This document shows, piece after piece, positions 1-10,066 of a stretch of 35,666 nt of DNA (its first letter is position 1; each line of letters starts with the position of its first letter). Made by a program: the position numbers and the translations under genes. The notes beneath the pieces were generated by a model. The model saw nothing but the letters and a program-made list of their open reading frames with translations, had not been told where the DNA came from and searched no databases. The DNA is from Roseateles saccharophilus. GTDB lineage: Bacteria > Pseudomonadota > Gammaproteobacteria > Burkholderiales > Burkholderiaceae_C. The stretch covers positions 1 to 35,666 of the forward strand of contig NZ_SMBU01000009.1 of NCBI RefSeq assembly GCF_004342485.1, in the 5' to 3' direction.

Positions 1-590
1 ACGATGCGCTGCAGGTTGAAGTCGGTCTCGCTGGCCGAGTGCTGTTCGCCCGGACGCAGCGCCAGCTCCAGGCAAAAGCCATGGCTGCCCAGGTAAGCCG
101 CCAGCGGGCAATAGCCATCCACGCCGGCATAGGTTCGCCCCACGCCTTCCTTGGCGGTGCCGCCGTTGTCCATCGAGAAGGTGTCCACGTCCAGCGGCAG
201 CCACCCGCAGGGCAGCACGCCATAGTCGGGGCGCTGGCTGCCCAGCAAGGTCTCGATCATCTGCGGCACCGACTCGAACATCGCGCTGGCCTTGGCATCC
301 AGGCGCTGGCGCAGCGTCGGGCTCGAGGGCAGCAGCCCAATGCCCAGGGCCTGCTTGAAGAACGCATCGCTGCGGAAATTCTCGATCGCGTCGAAGTCGC
401 TCTTGCCCTGCACCAGCAGCCCCAGGTAGCTGCGCACGATGTCGCTGTTGGCCACACCCGTCTTCAAGGGCAGCGCCTTGTCCAGCCTCGCCAGCACCGG
501 TTGCACCGCCTTCAAGTAGTGGCCCACCAAGGCCAGACCCGCCACCGGCGTGAGGTCGTAGTCGAGTTGCTGGACGATCAGTTTGCGCAT
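1..590 (-). CDS. IS1380-like transposase (N-terminal part, runs off window)
   Basis: This is the N-terminal ~196 residues of a DDE transposase; the C-terminal part lies beyond position 1. Translation from the ATG at 590 gives a protein starting MRKLIVQQLDYDL. The recognisable block is at residues 134-160, with DVDTFSMDN (D134, D136, D141) followed by KEGVGRTYAGVDGY and then AYLG. In IS1380-family transposases this aspartate-rich block precedes a similar G/Y-rich stretch and carries catalytic acid(s). No frameshift or stop is seen in the visible part, so the enzyme may be intact. The start is the first ATG in frame, with only a weak purine stretch upstream. Family placement rests on motif recognition. 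An IS4-superfamily relative is the alternative. Confidence 0.8.
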   Translation of the reverse strand, partial: MRKLIVQQLDYDLTPVAGLALVGHYLKAVQPVLARLDKALPLKTGVANSDIVRSYLGLLVQGKSDFDAIENFRSDAFFKQALGIGLLPSSPTLRQRLDAKASAMFESVPQMIETLLGSQRPDYGVLPCGWLPLDVDTFSMDNGGTAKEGVGRTYAGVDGYCPLAAYLGSHGFCLELALRPGEQHSASETDFNLQRI

Positions 591-730
591 TCGCCAATTG
601 TCTCGTCCCGACCCGCATTACCTCGACATCTTCACCCTCAGGGTGTCCACCGCCAGCGCCTTGCTACGCGCAATTCGCGCGCCAGATCAACGACTTGCCG
701 CTCCCAGCTCGGGCAGCGGTCACGGATTCA
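1..730 (-). mobile_element. IS1380-like insertion sequence, partial, inserted in pilC
   Basis: This is the left-window part of an insertion sequence. It contains a transposase gene (start at 590) and about 130-140 bases of non-coding end sequence running to the pilC junction near 720-735. The element is identified by its transposase, which looks like the IS1380 DDE family. The end is placed where the PilC reading frame loses its family pattern and stops. I could not define the terminal inverted repeat or the target duplication, because the other end lies outside the window. The non-coding end holds a 13-base palindrome, CACCCTCAGGGTG, at 633-645. The element has the same orientation as pilC. 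Confidence 0.75.
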
Positions 731-1424
731 GGAACATGGCCCACCAGTACTTGACGAAGAACTCCGACATCGCGATGACGACCAGCGTCGGTGCGGGCAG
801 GTCGGCGCCGAAGGACTGGAACACGTCCTTGAAGGCCGGCACGACGAAGATCATGATGACCGCGACGACGATGAAGGCGACGACCATGACGGCGATCGGA
901 TAGGTCAGCGCCGACTTGATCTTGTTCTTGATCGCGACGGTCTTTTCCTGATAGATCGCGAGCCGGTCCAGCAGGGCTTCCAGGATGCCGCCCGCCTCGC
1001 CCGCCTCGACGAGGTTGCAGTAGAGCGCATCGAAGTACATCGGATGCTTGCGAAAGGCCGAGGACAGGCTGGTACCCGTCTCGACGTCCTGGCGGATGTC
1101 GTTGAGCAGCCGCGTGAGCCGCGGATTGGTCGCGCCACGCGCGACGATGTCGAAGGACTGCAGCAGCGGCACGCCGGCGCGCATCATCGTCGCCAGCTGG
1201 CGCGTGAAGATGGCGATGTCCTTTTGCTTGATGGCGCTGCCGCCGCTGGCGCGGCGCTTCTTGACCTTGTTGACGAGGATGCCCTGGCGGCGCAGCGTCG
1301 CGCTGACCATGGCTTCGCCGCCGGCGCGCAGTTCGCCCTTGACGATCTTGCCGTTGCGGTCCTTGCCCTCCCATTCGAAGACGAAGTCCTTGACGCCTTT
1401 TGCTGCAGCGGTGGCTGTGGCCAT
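720..1424 (-). pseudogene. pilC: pilC, type IV pilus platform protein, 3' end lost to IS insertion
   Basis: PilC is the inner-membrane platform protein of the type IV pilus and links the PilB motor to pilin assembly. The frame starts at a good ATG (1424) with an AGGAG ribosome site. It encodes 234 residues, whereas PilC proteins usually have about 400. Visible are the N-terminal region, the first T2SSF cytoplasmic domain (about residues 65-190, with FTRQLATMMRAGVPL) and the following membrane segment (YPIAVMVVAFIVVAVIMIF). The second T2SSF domain and later membrane helices are absent. The frame ends with KYWWAMF, then three foreign-looking codons and a TGA, exactly where IS-type sequence begins. 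The gene follows pilB by 19 bases and was surely co-transcribed with it. I infer that it is non-functional. Confidence 0.88.
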
Positions 1425-1443
1425 GCGCTCTCCTCGCGACTGT

Positions 1444-3165
1444 TTATTCGTTGGTTGCCGACAGGACTTCTTCGAGCGTCGTGACGCCGACCCGCACCTT
1501 CACCAGGCCGGATTGGCGCAGGTCACGCACGCCTTCCTTCTTGGCCTGCTCGGCGATGTCCATCGCCGTTCCCTCGGCCAGGATGATGCGCTGGATGTCC
1601 TCGGTGATGGGCATCACTTGGTAAAGGCCGACGCGACCACGGTAACCATTTGTGCAATTGCTGCAGCCGACGGCCCGGTAGGGCTTCCAGCTGCCGTCGA
1701 AGTCTTCCTCGACGAAGCCGGCCTTGATCAGCGCGTCACGCGGGTAGTCGGCGGGCGCCTTGCAGTTCTCGCACAGGCGGCGCACGAGGCGCTGGGCCGT
1801 GATCAGCAGCACGCTGGACGCGATGTTGAACGGCGCCACGCCCATGTTCAGCAGGCGGGTCAGCGTCTTGGGCGCGTCGTTGGTGTGCAGCGTCGACATG
1901 ACCATGTGGCCGGTCTGCGCGGCCTTGATCGCGATGTCGGCCGTTTCCAGGTCGCGGATCTCGCCGACCATGATGATGTCCGGATCCTGGCGCAGGAAGG
2001 ACTTCAGCGCGGCCGAGAAGTTCAGGCCGGCCTTGTCGTTGACGTTGACCTGGTTGATGCCGGGCAGGTTGATTTCTGCCGGGTCCTCGACGGTCGAGAT
2101 GTTGACGCCGGGCTGGTTCAGGATGTTCAGGCAGGTGTAGAGCGACACCGTCTTGCCGGAACCGGTCGGGCCGGTGACGAGCACCATGCCATAGGGCCGG
2201 TAGATCGCCGCGAGCAGGCGCTCCTTCTCGATCTTCTCGTAGCCCAGCGCGTCGATGCCGAGCTTGGCCGACGACGAATCCAGGATACGGATGACAATCT
2301 TCTCGCCGAACAGCGTGGGCAGGGTGCTGACGCGGAAGTCGATGGACTTCGTTCCGAACTTCAGCTTCATGCGGCCGTCCTGCGGCACACGTTTCTCGGC
2401 GATGTCCAGCCGCGAGATGACCTTGATGCGCGAGGCCAGCTTGTCCTTGATCGCGATGGGCGGCTGGGTGATCTCGCGCAGTTCGCCGTCGACCCGGAAG
2501 CGCACCCGGTAGTGGTATTCGTAGGGCTCGAAGTGCAGGTCGGAGGCGCGCAGGTTGATCGCGTCCACCAGCATCTTCTGCAGGAAGCGCACGACCGGCG
2601 CATCCTCGACGTCGGCCAGCTCGGCAGCCTCCTGCTGGGGCGCCGCGTCTTCCTCGGCGATGTCGAAGTCGAAGTCGCCGCCGGCGATGCTCTCCAGCGT
2701 CTCGGTCGCCGAGGCGCCCGTGCTCGACAACATCTTGACCAGCTTGTCGTGCTCGACGATGACCCATTCGGGCTGCAGCTGGGTCGCGAACTTGATGCGT
2801 TCGATGACCTCGAGATCGGTCGGGTCGGCGCCTCCGACGAAGAGGCGGTTGCCGCGCCGCGACAGCGCCACGACCTGGTACTGTTGCGCCAGCTTTGCGT
2901 CGATGACGTTCTGCGGCATGCGCTGCGGGTCCATCGCGGACAGATCGAGCAGCGGCAGCGCCAGTGCGCTCGACAGCGTGTGGGCCAGGTCGGAGGGTGA
3001 GACCTGGCCGCCGGCGATCAGCGCGTTGACGAAACTGGTCTTCTTCTCGCGCGCCTGCCTGACGAGATCCTCGGCCGTCTTGGCTTGCAGCTTGCCGGCG
3101 TGGACAAGCATTCGCGCAACCCCGGACAGGGAAGACTGAATCGGCTCGGCGAGCGTGGTTTCCAC
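1444..3165 (-). CDS. pilB: PilB, type IV pilus extension ATPase
   Basis: PilB is the hexameric cytoplasmic ATPase that drives pilus extension. The protein has an N-terminal MshEN-like domain (SLSGVARMLVHAGKL, DLAHTLSSAL). It also has a nucleotide-binding domain with Walker A GPTGSGKT, an Asp box, Walker B (DPDIIMVGEIRD) and a His box (STLHTNDAP). A zinc tetracysteine site is formed by CENC and CSNC near the C-terminus. I chose the GTG at 3165, which gives ~573 residues, the usual family length. The frame stays open to another GTG at 3243, which would add residues that do not look like PilB. No strong ribosome site is seen before either start. The downstream partner pilC is broken, so PilB probably has no platform to work on unless another pilC exists. 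Confidence 0.93.
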   Translation of the reverse strand: METTLAEPIQSSLSGVARMLVHAGKLQAKTAEDLVRQAREKKTSFVNALIAGGQVSPSDLAHTLSSALALPLLDLSAMDPQRMPQNVIDAKLAQQYQVVALSRRGNRLFVGGADPTDLEVIERIKFATQLQPEWVIVEHDKLVKMLSSTGASATETLESIAGGDFDFDIAEEDAAPQQEAAELADVEDAPVVRFLQKMLVDAINLRASDLHFEPYEYHYRVRFRVDGELREITQPPIAIKDKLASRIKVISRLDIAEKRVPQDGRMKLKFGTKSIDFRVSTLPTLFGEKIVIRILDSSSAKLGIDALGYEKIEKERLLAAIYRPYGMVLVTGPTGSGKTVSLYTCLNILNQPGVNISTVEDPAEINLPGINQVNVNDKAGLNFSAALKSFLRQDPDIIMVGEIRDLETADIAIKAAQTGHMVMSTLHTNDAPKTLTRLLNMGVAPFNIASSVLLITAQRLVRRLCENCKAPADYPRDALIKAGFVEEDFDGSWKPYRAVGCSNCTNGYRGRVGLYQVMPITEDIQRIILAEGTAMDIAEQAKKEGVRDLRQSGLVKVRVGVTTLEEVLSATNE

Positions 3166-3373
3166 GAGCGGTTGCGTCGGCGACGGGAAGGTGAGGTCCG
3201 GCGATTGTGCCAGCCACGCGCGGCCGCAAAAGCGAAGCCGCACAAGGGATAACGGCAGGATTTCGGGGCTCGGGCCTTGTTGTCGCCCGTTGGGCAGCGC
3301 AAGCCGGTGTCACGGGCCCTCAGCCGCCTGAGAGCACCTGCCGCACCCGCTCCCAGTGACGGCTCTGTGGGCC

Positions 3374-3631
3374 TCAGGAAGGCCTTCTCGCCGGGGCCTG
3401 GATCGGTTGCCAGTGTGTGGGCGTGAACGTCAGCTCTTCCATGTGGACATCGTCGGCCCAGACTTCGACGGCATGGCCGGCCTCGTCCGTTGCGGCATCG
3501 TCATTCACGAGGCGAGCGGCCCTGTAGACCAACTCGGCATTGGGCGTGTCGGCGTTCCACCCAGCGACCAGCACCAGGGCGCCCGTGGGCGACAGGGAGT
3601 CAGCGGTGGCGGTCCAGTTGCTTGCGTTCAT
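3374..3631 (-). CDS. Hypothetical protein, possibly the remnant of a longer gene
   Basis: I do not recognise this product. From the ATG at 3631 it encodes 85 residues, starting MNASNWTATADSLSPTGAL and ending in a basic tail (QAPARRPS). It contains an acidic stretch (VNDDAATDEAGHAVEVWADDVHMEE), no membrane segment and no signal peptide. The same frame is open upstream to about 3750, and that part also looks protein-like (QFAALRDRHRPQL, LTPKLVTYLEDQIKHSLLHGDD). However, no ATG, GTG or TTG lies there until a TTG at 3937, which falls inside the neighbouring pseudogene. The ATG is therefore either the real start with a weak ribosome site, or this is the surviving 3' part of a decayed gene. Base composition is lower in GC than the flanking core genes. 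Confidence 0.35.
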   Translation of the reverse strand: MNASNWTATADSLSPTGALVLVAGWNADTPNAELVYRAARLVNDDAATDEAGHAVEVWADDVHMEELTFTPTHWQPIQAPARRPS

Positions 3632-3821
3632 GTCGTCGCCGTGGAGCAGGGAATGCTTGATCTGGTCTTCCAGGTAGGTGACCAGCTTCGGGGTCAGCTT
3701 TGTGAGCTGGGGCCGATGACGGTCTCGTAGAGCGGCGAACTGCTTTACAAAACGAAATCGTGAAGAGATGCGCGCATACAGCTGGCCAGCCGCTACGCCG
3801 CCTTGGATTTCGTGGTCAGGT

Positions 3822-4466
3822 CTACGTACTCCGGACCGGCCGGAAGTAGCCCTTGATGCAATCGGGGTTCCGGACGGCGATTTGGATGTGCGCTTGTGCG
3901 GAGAATCCTGCGCCGGGATACAGCTAACCGCCTTCAAAGAATGCGGCGCGCACGGAATCGTATGGCTGCAGTGACGAGGCAGTCGATCCCGCTGCGGTTG
4001 CTGTGCCGTTTTCGCGCAGGATGTGCATTGCCTCGATCACTGCGCGGTCAAGGAAGCGAACCTTGCGGTCCTTCCCCTTGTTCTCCGGCAGGGGCGTACT
4101 CACAGCGTTATAGGCGGTTGCGAGGAACTTGTGTGCGATGGCCAATTCAGCAAGCGCAGCACTCAAGGAGGTTGCAACAGATGCCAAGGTCGATGATCGC
4201 TCCCAGTACGAAGGGTGTCGTGGTCAGGGCGTTGCGATCTTGCCTTTGGAGACCTGGGGGCTGGATGACGCCGCCTGCTGGGCGAACTCAAGCGCGCGCG
4301 CAGGGTTACCTTCCCAGAAGTAGATTCCAGAACCGAGCCAGTCGTATTCGTTGTTGCTTGGACGCAGGTGCTTCGTGTGGCCGCCCAAAACGTCCTCGCC
4401 GACCGAGGCGTCACAGCCGTGGAATCCAAGTACGAATCCCGGCTGCTTCTTGTAGAGCTCCCACAT
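3822..4466 (-). pseudogene. Broken gene with ADP-ribosyltransferase-like motifs
   Basis: Three frames together reconstruct one ~200-residue protein. The first segment (4466 to ~4227) starts MWELYKKQPGFVLGFHGCD and contains H16-G17 and GSGIYFWE (residues 46-52), followed by NPARALEFA. An HG motif plus a G-x-GIYF motif is the pattern of PARP/ART-fold enzymes, so an ADP-ribosyltransferase-like role is an inference. About 14 extra bases near 4213-4226 introduce a TGA and shift the frame. The next segment reads FVLGAIIDLGICCNLLECC. A second indel near 4150-4170 moves to the third frame (ELAIAHKFLATAY...PLPENKGKDRKVRFLDRAVIEA...YDSVRAAFFEGG). A TAG at 3924-3926 interrupts that frame, which then continues (LYPGAGFSAQAHIQIAVRN, then CIKGYFRP) to 3822. 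With three lesions, this is a dead gene. Its small upstream partner at 4475-4696 is intact. Confidence 0.7.
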
Positions 4467-4474
4467 CCCGGCGA

Positions 4475-4696
4475 TCAGCCGCCGAAGCGCTTTGGAAGCT
4501 TGCCAGTCGGCGTAGCCAACTTGTGCTCAACGAGCCACTTCAAAGCAAATGCGGAGTCCGTCGCTTGCTGCGTCAGAGCCGCCACATGAGCTGCTGCCTG
4601 TGGGTCTGTAAGGCGCGCAATCGGGGTGCCAGGCTTGACGTTCACTGCAACGACATGGACCGCCTGAGTGCTGCCCTTGCTTGTCTTGGTGGTCAA
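4475..4696 (-). CDS. Small protein upstream of the broken ART-like gene (possible antitoxin-like partner)
   Basis: The predicted protein has 73 residues. I chose the TTG at 4696 because GGAGAG sits 5-6 bases upstream; the frame itself stays open to a GTG at 4744. The product starts MTTKTSKGSTQAVHVVAV, has a helical middle (DPQAAAHVAALTQQATDSAFALKWLVEH) and ends GKLPKRFGG. I recall this small-ORF-plus-HGCD/GIYFWE pairing as a recurring two-gene unit, but could not check it here. The stop lies 8 bases before the ATG of the broken gene, so the two were one operon. A small upstream partner of an ART-like enzyme would fit an immunity or antitoxin role. That is inference only. No DNA-binding motif is evident. 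Confidence 0.6.
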   Translation of the reverse strand: MTTKTSKGSTQAVHVVAVNVKPGTPIARLTDPQAAAHVAALTQQATDSAFALKWLVEHKLATPTGKLPKRFGG

Positions 4697-4855
4697 CGGT
4701 CTCTCCGGAAATTGCTGATCGGCACTATGCGCCGAGTGTTGCACATAGCCGGCGCCTGCGATATCGGGCCAGACGCAGAGAAGCGAGGAATGATCCGCAC
4801 CTCAGAAGCGAAGGCGCCATCCGCCGAGATGGAGATGGGCGCTCCAAAAGCAACA

Positions 4856-4875
4856 AGGCCCTCATCTGAGGGCCT
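4856..4875 (-). terminator. Terminator candidate after ispB/tRNA-Pro
   Basis: A 9-base inverted repeat (AGGCCCTCA / TGAGGGCCT, two bases between) lies 71 bases beyond the 3' end of tRNA-Pro. On the minus strand it is followed by TTGTTGCTTTT, a loose U-rich tail. It probably ends the ispB/tRNA-Pro transcript. Confidence 0.6.
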
Positions 4876-4945
4876 CTGCGTTTCCCTGGCGGTACCCCGG
4901 GTCTTGAATGAGTTGAGCTGGTAGTCTCTAACTCATTGATTTGAT

Positions 4946-5022
4946 TGGTCGGGGTGAGAGGATTCGAACCTCCGGCCTCTACGTCCCGAACGTAGCGCTC
5001 TACCAGGCTAAGCTACACCCCG
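4946..5022 (-). tRNA. tRNA-Pro (anticodon CGG)
   Basis: The 77-base gene folds into a complete cloverleaf. It has a 7-bp acceptor stem CGGGGTG/CACCCCG, a D arm (GCTT...GAGC region), an anticodon stem CTACG/CGTAG around the loop TTCGGGA (anticodon CGG), a T arm with GGTTCGAATCC, discriminator A and an encoded CCA. It reads proline codon CCG. It lies 31 bases after ispB on the same strand and is probably in the same transcript. The patch of odd ORFs begins on its 3' side. Confidence 0.97.
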
Positions 5023-5053
5023 ATGTTTTCTGTCGTTGTGACGTTCCGGTGTT

Positions 5054-6049
5054 TCAGGAATGTCGCTCAACCGACTGAATTGCGAATTCTAGCAGAGATT
5101 CTGTCCACTTGTTGCGAGGCAGCAGCTTGAGGACGTCGGCGGCGCGGCGCGCCTCGGTGCGCGCGGCTTCTCGCGTGGATTCGAGCGCGCCAGTGTCGCG
5201 CACGATGGCGACGATTTCCTGCAGCCTCTCTAACTCGCCTTCCTCGATGGCGTGGCGCAGCAGCGTGCGCTGCTCGGGCGTTGCGCGCTCCATCGCGATC
5301 AGCAGCGGCAGCGTTGTCTTGCCTTCGCGCAGGTCGTCACCGATGTTCTTGCCGAGTTCGTGCGTCTCGCCTTCGTAGTCCAGCACGTCATCGATGAGCT
5401 GGAACGAAGTGCCCAATGCACGGCCGTAGGCGGCGCAGGCTTCCTCGACTTCCGGCTCGGCGTTGGCCAGCACGGCGCCGAGGCGGGCGCTGGCCTCGAA
5501 AAGCTTGGCGGTCTTGAAGCGGATCACGCGCAGATAGCTCTCGACGCTGATGTCGGGGTCGTGCATGTTCATCAACTGCAGGACCTCGCCCTCGGCGATG
5601 ACGTTGGTGGCTTCGGCCAGCACCTCCAGTACGCGCATGCGATCGACCGAGACCATCATCTGGAAGGCGCGCGAGTAGAGGAAGTCGCCGACCAGCACGC
5701 TGGCTGCGTTGCCGAACAGCGCGTTCGCCGTGGGCTTGCCGCGGCGCAGCGAGGACTCGTCGACGACGTCGTCGTGCAGCAGCGTGGCCGTGTGGATGAA
5801 TTCGACGACGGCCGCCAACTCGAAGCGCGCTGCGCCGGCGAAGCCGAGGGCGTTCGCGAACAGCAGCACGAGCTTGGGGCGCATGCGCTTGCCGCCGGCA
5901 TGCACGATGTAGTGGGCGATCTGGTCGATCAGTGCCACCTCGGAGCTCAGGCGCTGCGCGATGACGGCGTCGACCTGGGCCATCTCGGCGGACAGCAGGG
6001 CAAGGGCCTCGGCGACTTGGGGTGGGGGCGAGGCTGACTCGACGCGCAC
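5054..6049 (-). CDS. ispB: Octaprenyl diphosphate synthase
   Basis: This enzyme condenses isopentenyl units on farnesyl diphosphate to make the C40 side chain of ubiquinone. The 331-residue protein has the two aspartate-rich motifs of trans-prenyltransferases: DDVVD at residues 93-97 and DDVLD at 220-224. It also has the GGKRMRP substrate-binding block near residue 52 and the helix after the second motif (GKNIGDDLREGKTTLPLL). Length and motifs match IspB. The start is a GTG at 6049 with GAGAG about 8 bases upstream. It diverges from rplU, which is the usual betaproteobacterial arrangement, and is followed by tRNA-Pro. Confidence 0.95.
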   Translation of the reverse strand: MRVESASPPPQVAEALALLSAEMAQVDAVIAQRLSSEVALIDQIAHYIVHAGGKRMRPKLVLLFANALGFAGAARFELAAVVEFIHTATLLHDDVVDESSLRRGKPTANALFGNAASVLVGDFLYSRAFQMMVSVDRMRVLEVLAEATNVIAEGEVLQLMNMHDPDISVESYLRVIRFKTAKLFEASARLGAVLANAEPEVEEACAAYGRALGTSFQLIDDVLDYEGETHELGKNIGDDLREGKTTLPLLIAMERATPEQRTLLRHAIEEGELERLQEIVAIVRDTGALESTREAARTEARRAADVLKLLPRNKWTESLLEFAIQSVERHS

Positions 6050-6077
6050 TCTGGACTCTCAAGCTAGGAATCCGCGG

Positions 6078-6083
6078 ATTATA
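6078..6083 (-). promoter_or_regulatory. Candidate -10 element of ispB
   Basis: TATAAT is read on the minus strand about 29 bases before the ispB GTG. The position 17 bases further upstream (CCGGAA) is a poor -35, so the promoter call rests on the perfect -10 alone. Confidence 0.45.
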
Positions 6084-6163
6084 GAAACGGCCCGCGGCCC
6101 TTCCGGCCGTGCGCGAGCGGATAAGCAGGCGCACGGGCGGTTCGCAGCCCGGCGGCGTGGGCA

Positions 6164-6192
6164 TTGCGACACTTTTACGCTCAGGGTATACT
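6164..6192 (+). promoter_or_regulatory. Sigma-70 promoter of rplU-rpmA-obgE-proB
   Basis: A TTGCGA (6164-6169) and a TATACT (6187-6192) are separated by exactly 17 bases. This is the best promoter match in the window. It lies 166 bases before rplU, leaving a leader of about 160 bases. Of the 309-base gap between ispB and rplU, this promoter, the ispB -10 and the leader hairpin at 6332 are all I can identify. Confidence 0.8.
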
Positions 6193-6331
6193 CGCGGGCT
6201 CTTTGCAATTCCTGCGCCCATGGCGTGCGGGGCTGCGGAGGGAACAGCTGAAAAAACTGACAAAAAGGCCCGGCGAGGGCGGCGGCGTCAAGGTGAAAAC
6301 CGAGGCGCAGGTCCGCTGGAGCCGGGTGAAT

Positions 6332-6346
6332 GCACCCTGAGGGTGC
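6332..6346 (+). promoter_or_regulatory. Palindrome directly before the rplU ribosome site
   Basis: GCACCCTGAGGGTGC can form a 6-bp hairpin with a three-base loop. It ends immediately before GGAAGGAAG, the rplU Shine-Dalgarno sequence. It could affect translation initiation; a role in L21 autoregulation is speculative. Confidence 0.4.
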
Positions 6347-6358
6347 GGAAGGAAGAAC

Positions 6359-6670
6359 ATGTACGCGGTCATCAAAACCGGCGGCAAGCAGTACAAGGTT
6401 GCTGCCGGCGAAAAGATCAAGGTCGAGTTGCTCGACGCGGAAGTCGGCGCTGAGGTCACCATCGACCAAGTGCTGGCCATTGGCAGCGGTGATGGCCTGA
6501 CGATCGGCGCTCCGCTGGTCGCCGGCGCCACCGTCAGCGCCAAGGTCGTCAGCCACGGCAAGCACGACAAGGTTCGCATCTTCAAGATGCGCCGTCGCAA
6601 GCACTACAAGAAGAGCCAAGGCCATCGCCAGAACTACACCGAGCTGGAAATCAGCGCGGTCAACGGCTGA
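6359..6670 (+). CDS. rplU: 50S ribosomal protein L21
   Basis: L21 binds 23S rRNA in the large ribosomal subunit. The 103-residue protein opens [14 protein letters not shown], has the VDQVL/IDQVL-type segment, and ends in the basic [21 protein letters not shown] signature of the family. The length is normal. The start has a strong ribosome site (GGAAGGAAG). It is the first gene of rplU-rpmA-obgE-proB, downstream of a near-consensus promoter. Confidence 0.98.
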   Translation: MYAVIKTGGKQYKVAAGEKIKVELLDAEVGAEVTIDQVLAIGSGDGLTIGAPLVAGATVSAKVVSHGKHDKVRIFKMRRRKHYKKSQGHRQNYTELEISAVNG

Positions 6671-6706
6671 TCCCAGTCGTCTTTCGCTAATTTCTAGGAG
6701 CTAAAC

Positions 6707-9296
<2,590 letters not shown>

Positions 9297-9335
9297 AAGC
9301 GCCAGATTGCGGCGAAGCCACAACCTGGTGCTCCG

Positions 9336-9926
9336 TTAGGAGCCGGAAGGTTCCCCTTCCGGCGGCGTCGTCTCCAGCGGCATCGGGCCGCTGTTGCGCT
9401 CGCCGCGGTGCGCAGGCCGCATGCCGGCGCGCAGATAGCGGTTGTGGTGGTTGATGCGCGGCAGGAAGCGCGCGAGCTCCGTCAGCGCCATCTCGTAGAC
9501 GCCGCGCTTGAACTCGATGACGGCCTCCAGCGGCACCCAGTACTCGTTCCAGCGCCAGGCGTCGAACTCGGGGTGGTCGGTGGCGCGCAGGTTCATGTCG
9601 CAGTCGCGGCCCATCATCTGCAGCAGGAACCAGATCTGCTTCTGTCCGCGGTAATGGCCGCGTGCGTCGCGCCGGATGAAGTGCTCGGGCACCTCGTAGC
9701 GCAGCCAGTCGCGAGTCCGCGCAATGATGCGTACATGCTCTGGCGTGAGCCCCACTTCTTCATGGAGCTCTCGGAACATCGCCTGCTCAGGCGTTTCACC
9801 GTGCTTGATGCCCCCTTGCGGGAACTGCCACGAGTGCGTCCGGATGCGTTTGCCCCAGAACACCTCGTTGCGCTGGTTGAGCAGGATGATGCCGACGTTG
9901 GGGCGGAAGCCTTCACGGTCGAGCAT
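9336..9926 (-). CDS. rppH: RNA pyrophosphohydrolase
   Basis: RppH removes pyrophosphate from the 5' end of triphosphorylated mRNA and so starts RNase E-dependent decay. The 196-residue protein begins [17 protein letters not shown]. It has a complete Nudix box, G38-x5-E44-x7-R52-E53-LHEEVGL, and the HSWQFPQGG block. I chose the ATG at 9926 with GAGG 7 bases upstream, over a TTG four codons earlier. The gene diverges from proS, a common arrangement in Burkholderiales. It is somewhat longer than the ~176-residue E. coli protein, because of a proline/serine-rich tail. Confidence 0.95.
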   Translation of the reverse strand: MLDREGFRPNVGIILLNQRNEVFWGKRIRTHSWQFPQGGIKHGETPEQAMFRELHEEVGLTPEHVRIIARTRDWLRYEVPEHFIRRDARGHYRGQKQIWFLLQMMGRDCDMNLRATDHPEFDAWRWNEYWVPLEAVIEFKRGVYEMALTELARFLPRINHHNRYLRAGMRPAHRGERNSGPMPLETTPPEGEPSGS

Positions 9927-10027
9927 AATCAACCTCAAATCTCTAGTTGGTTCGATTATTGCATCGGGCCACGATTGCGGTAGCGCCCTCGCTAACCCGG
10001 AGATTTCTTCCAGTTTTGTCGTGACTT

Positions 10028-10047
10028 GGCCGGGTTTTCACCCGGCC
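10028..10047 (+). promoter_or_regulatory. Perfect hairpin in the proS leader
   Basis: GGCCGGGT and ACCCGGCC form an 8-bp perfect stem with a TTTC loop, 19 bases before the proS ATG. There is no U tract after it, so it is not a terminator. A role in translation or message stability is possible. Confidence 0.45.
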
Positions 10048-10066
10048 TTCGCATTCCGGTCCGCCC

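Noticed and set aside
39-3000. Long plus-strand frames across the transposase, pilC and pilB
   Set aside because: They are antisense to recognisable genes, and their translations are low-complexity R/A/H/D-rich sequence.
4946-5022. tRNA-Pro end as a prophage attachment site
   Set aside because: No duplicate of the tRNA 3' end and no integrase is visible in the window.
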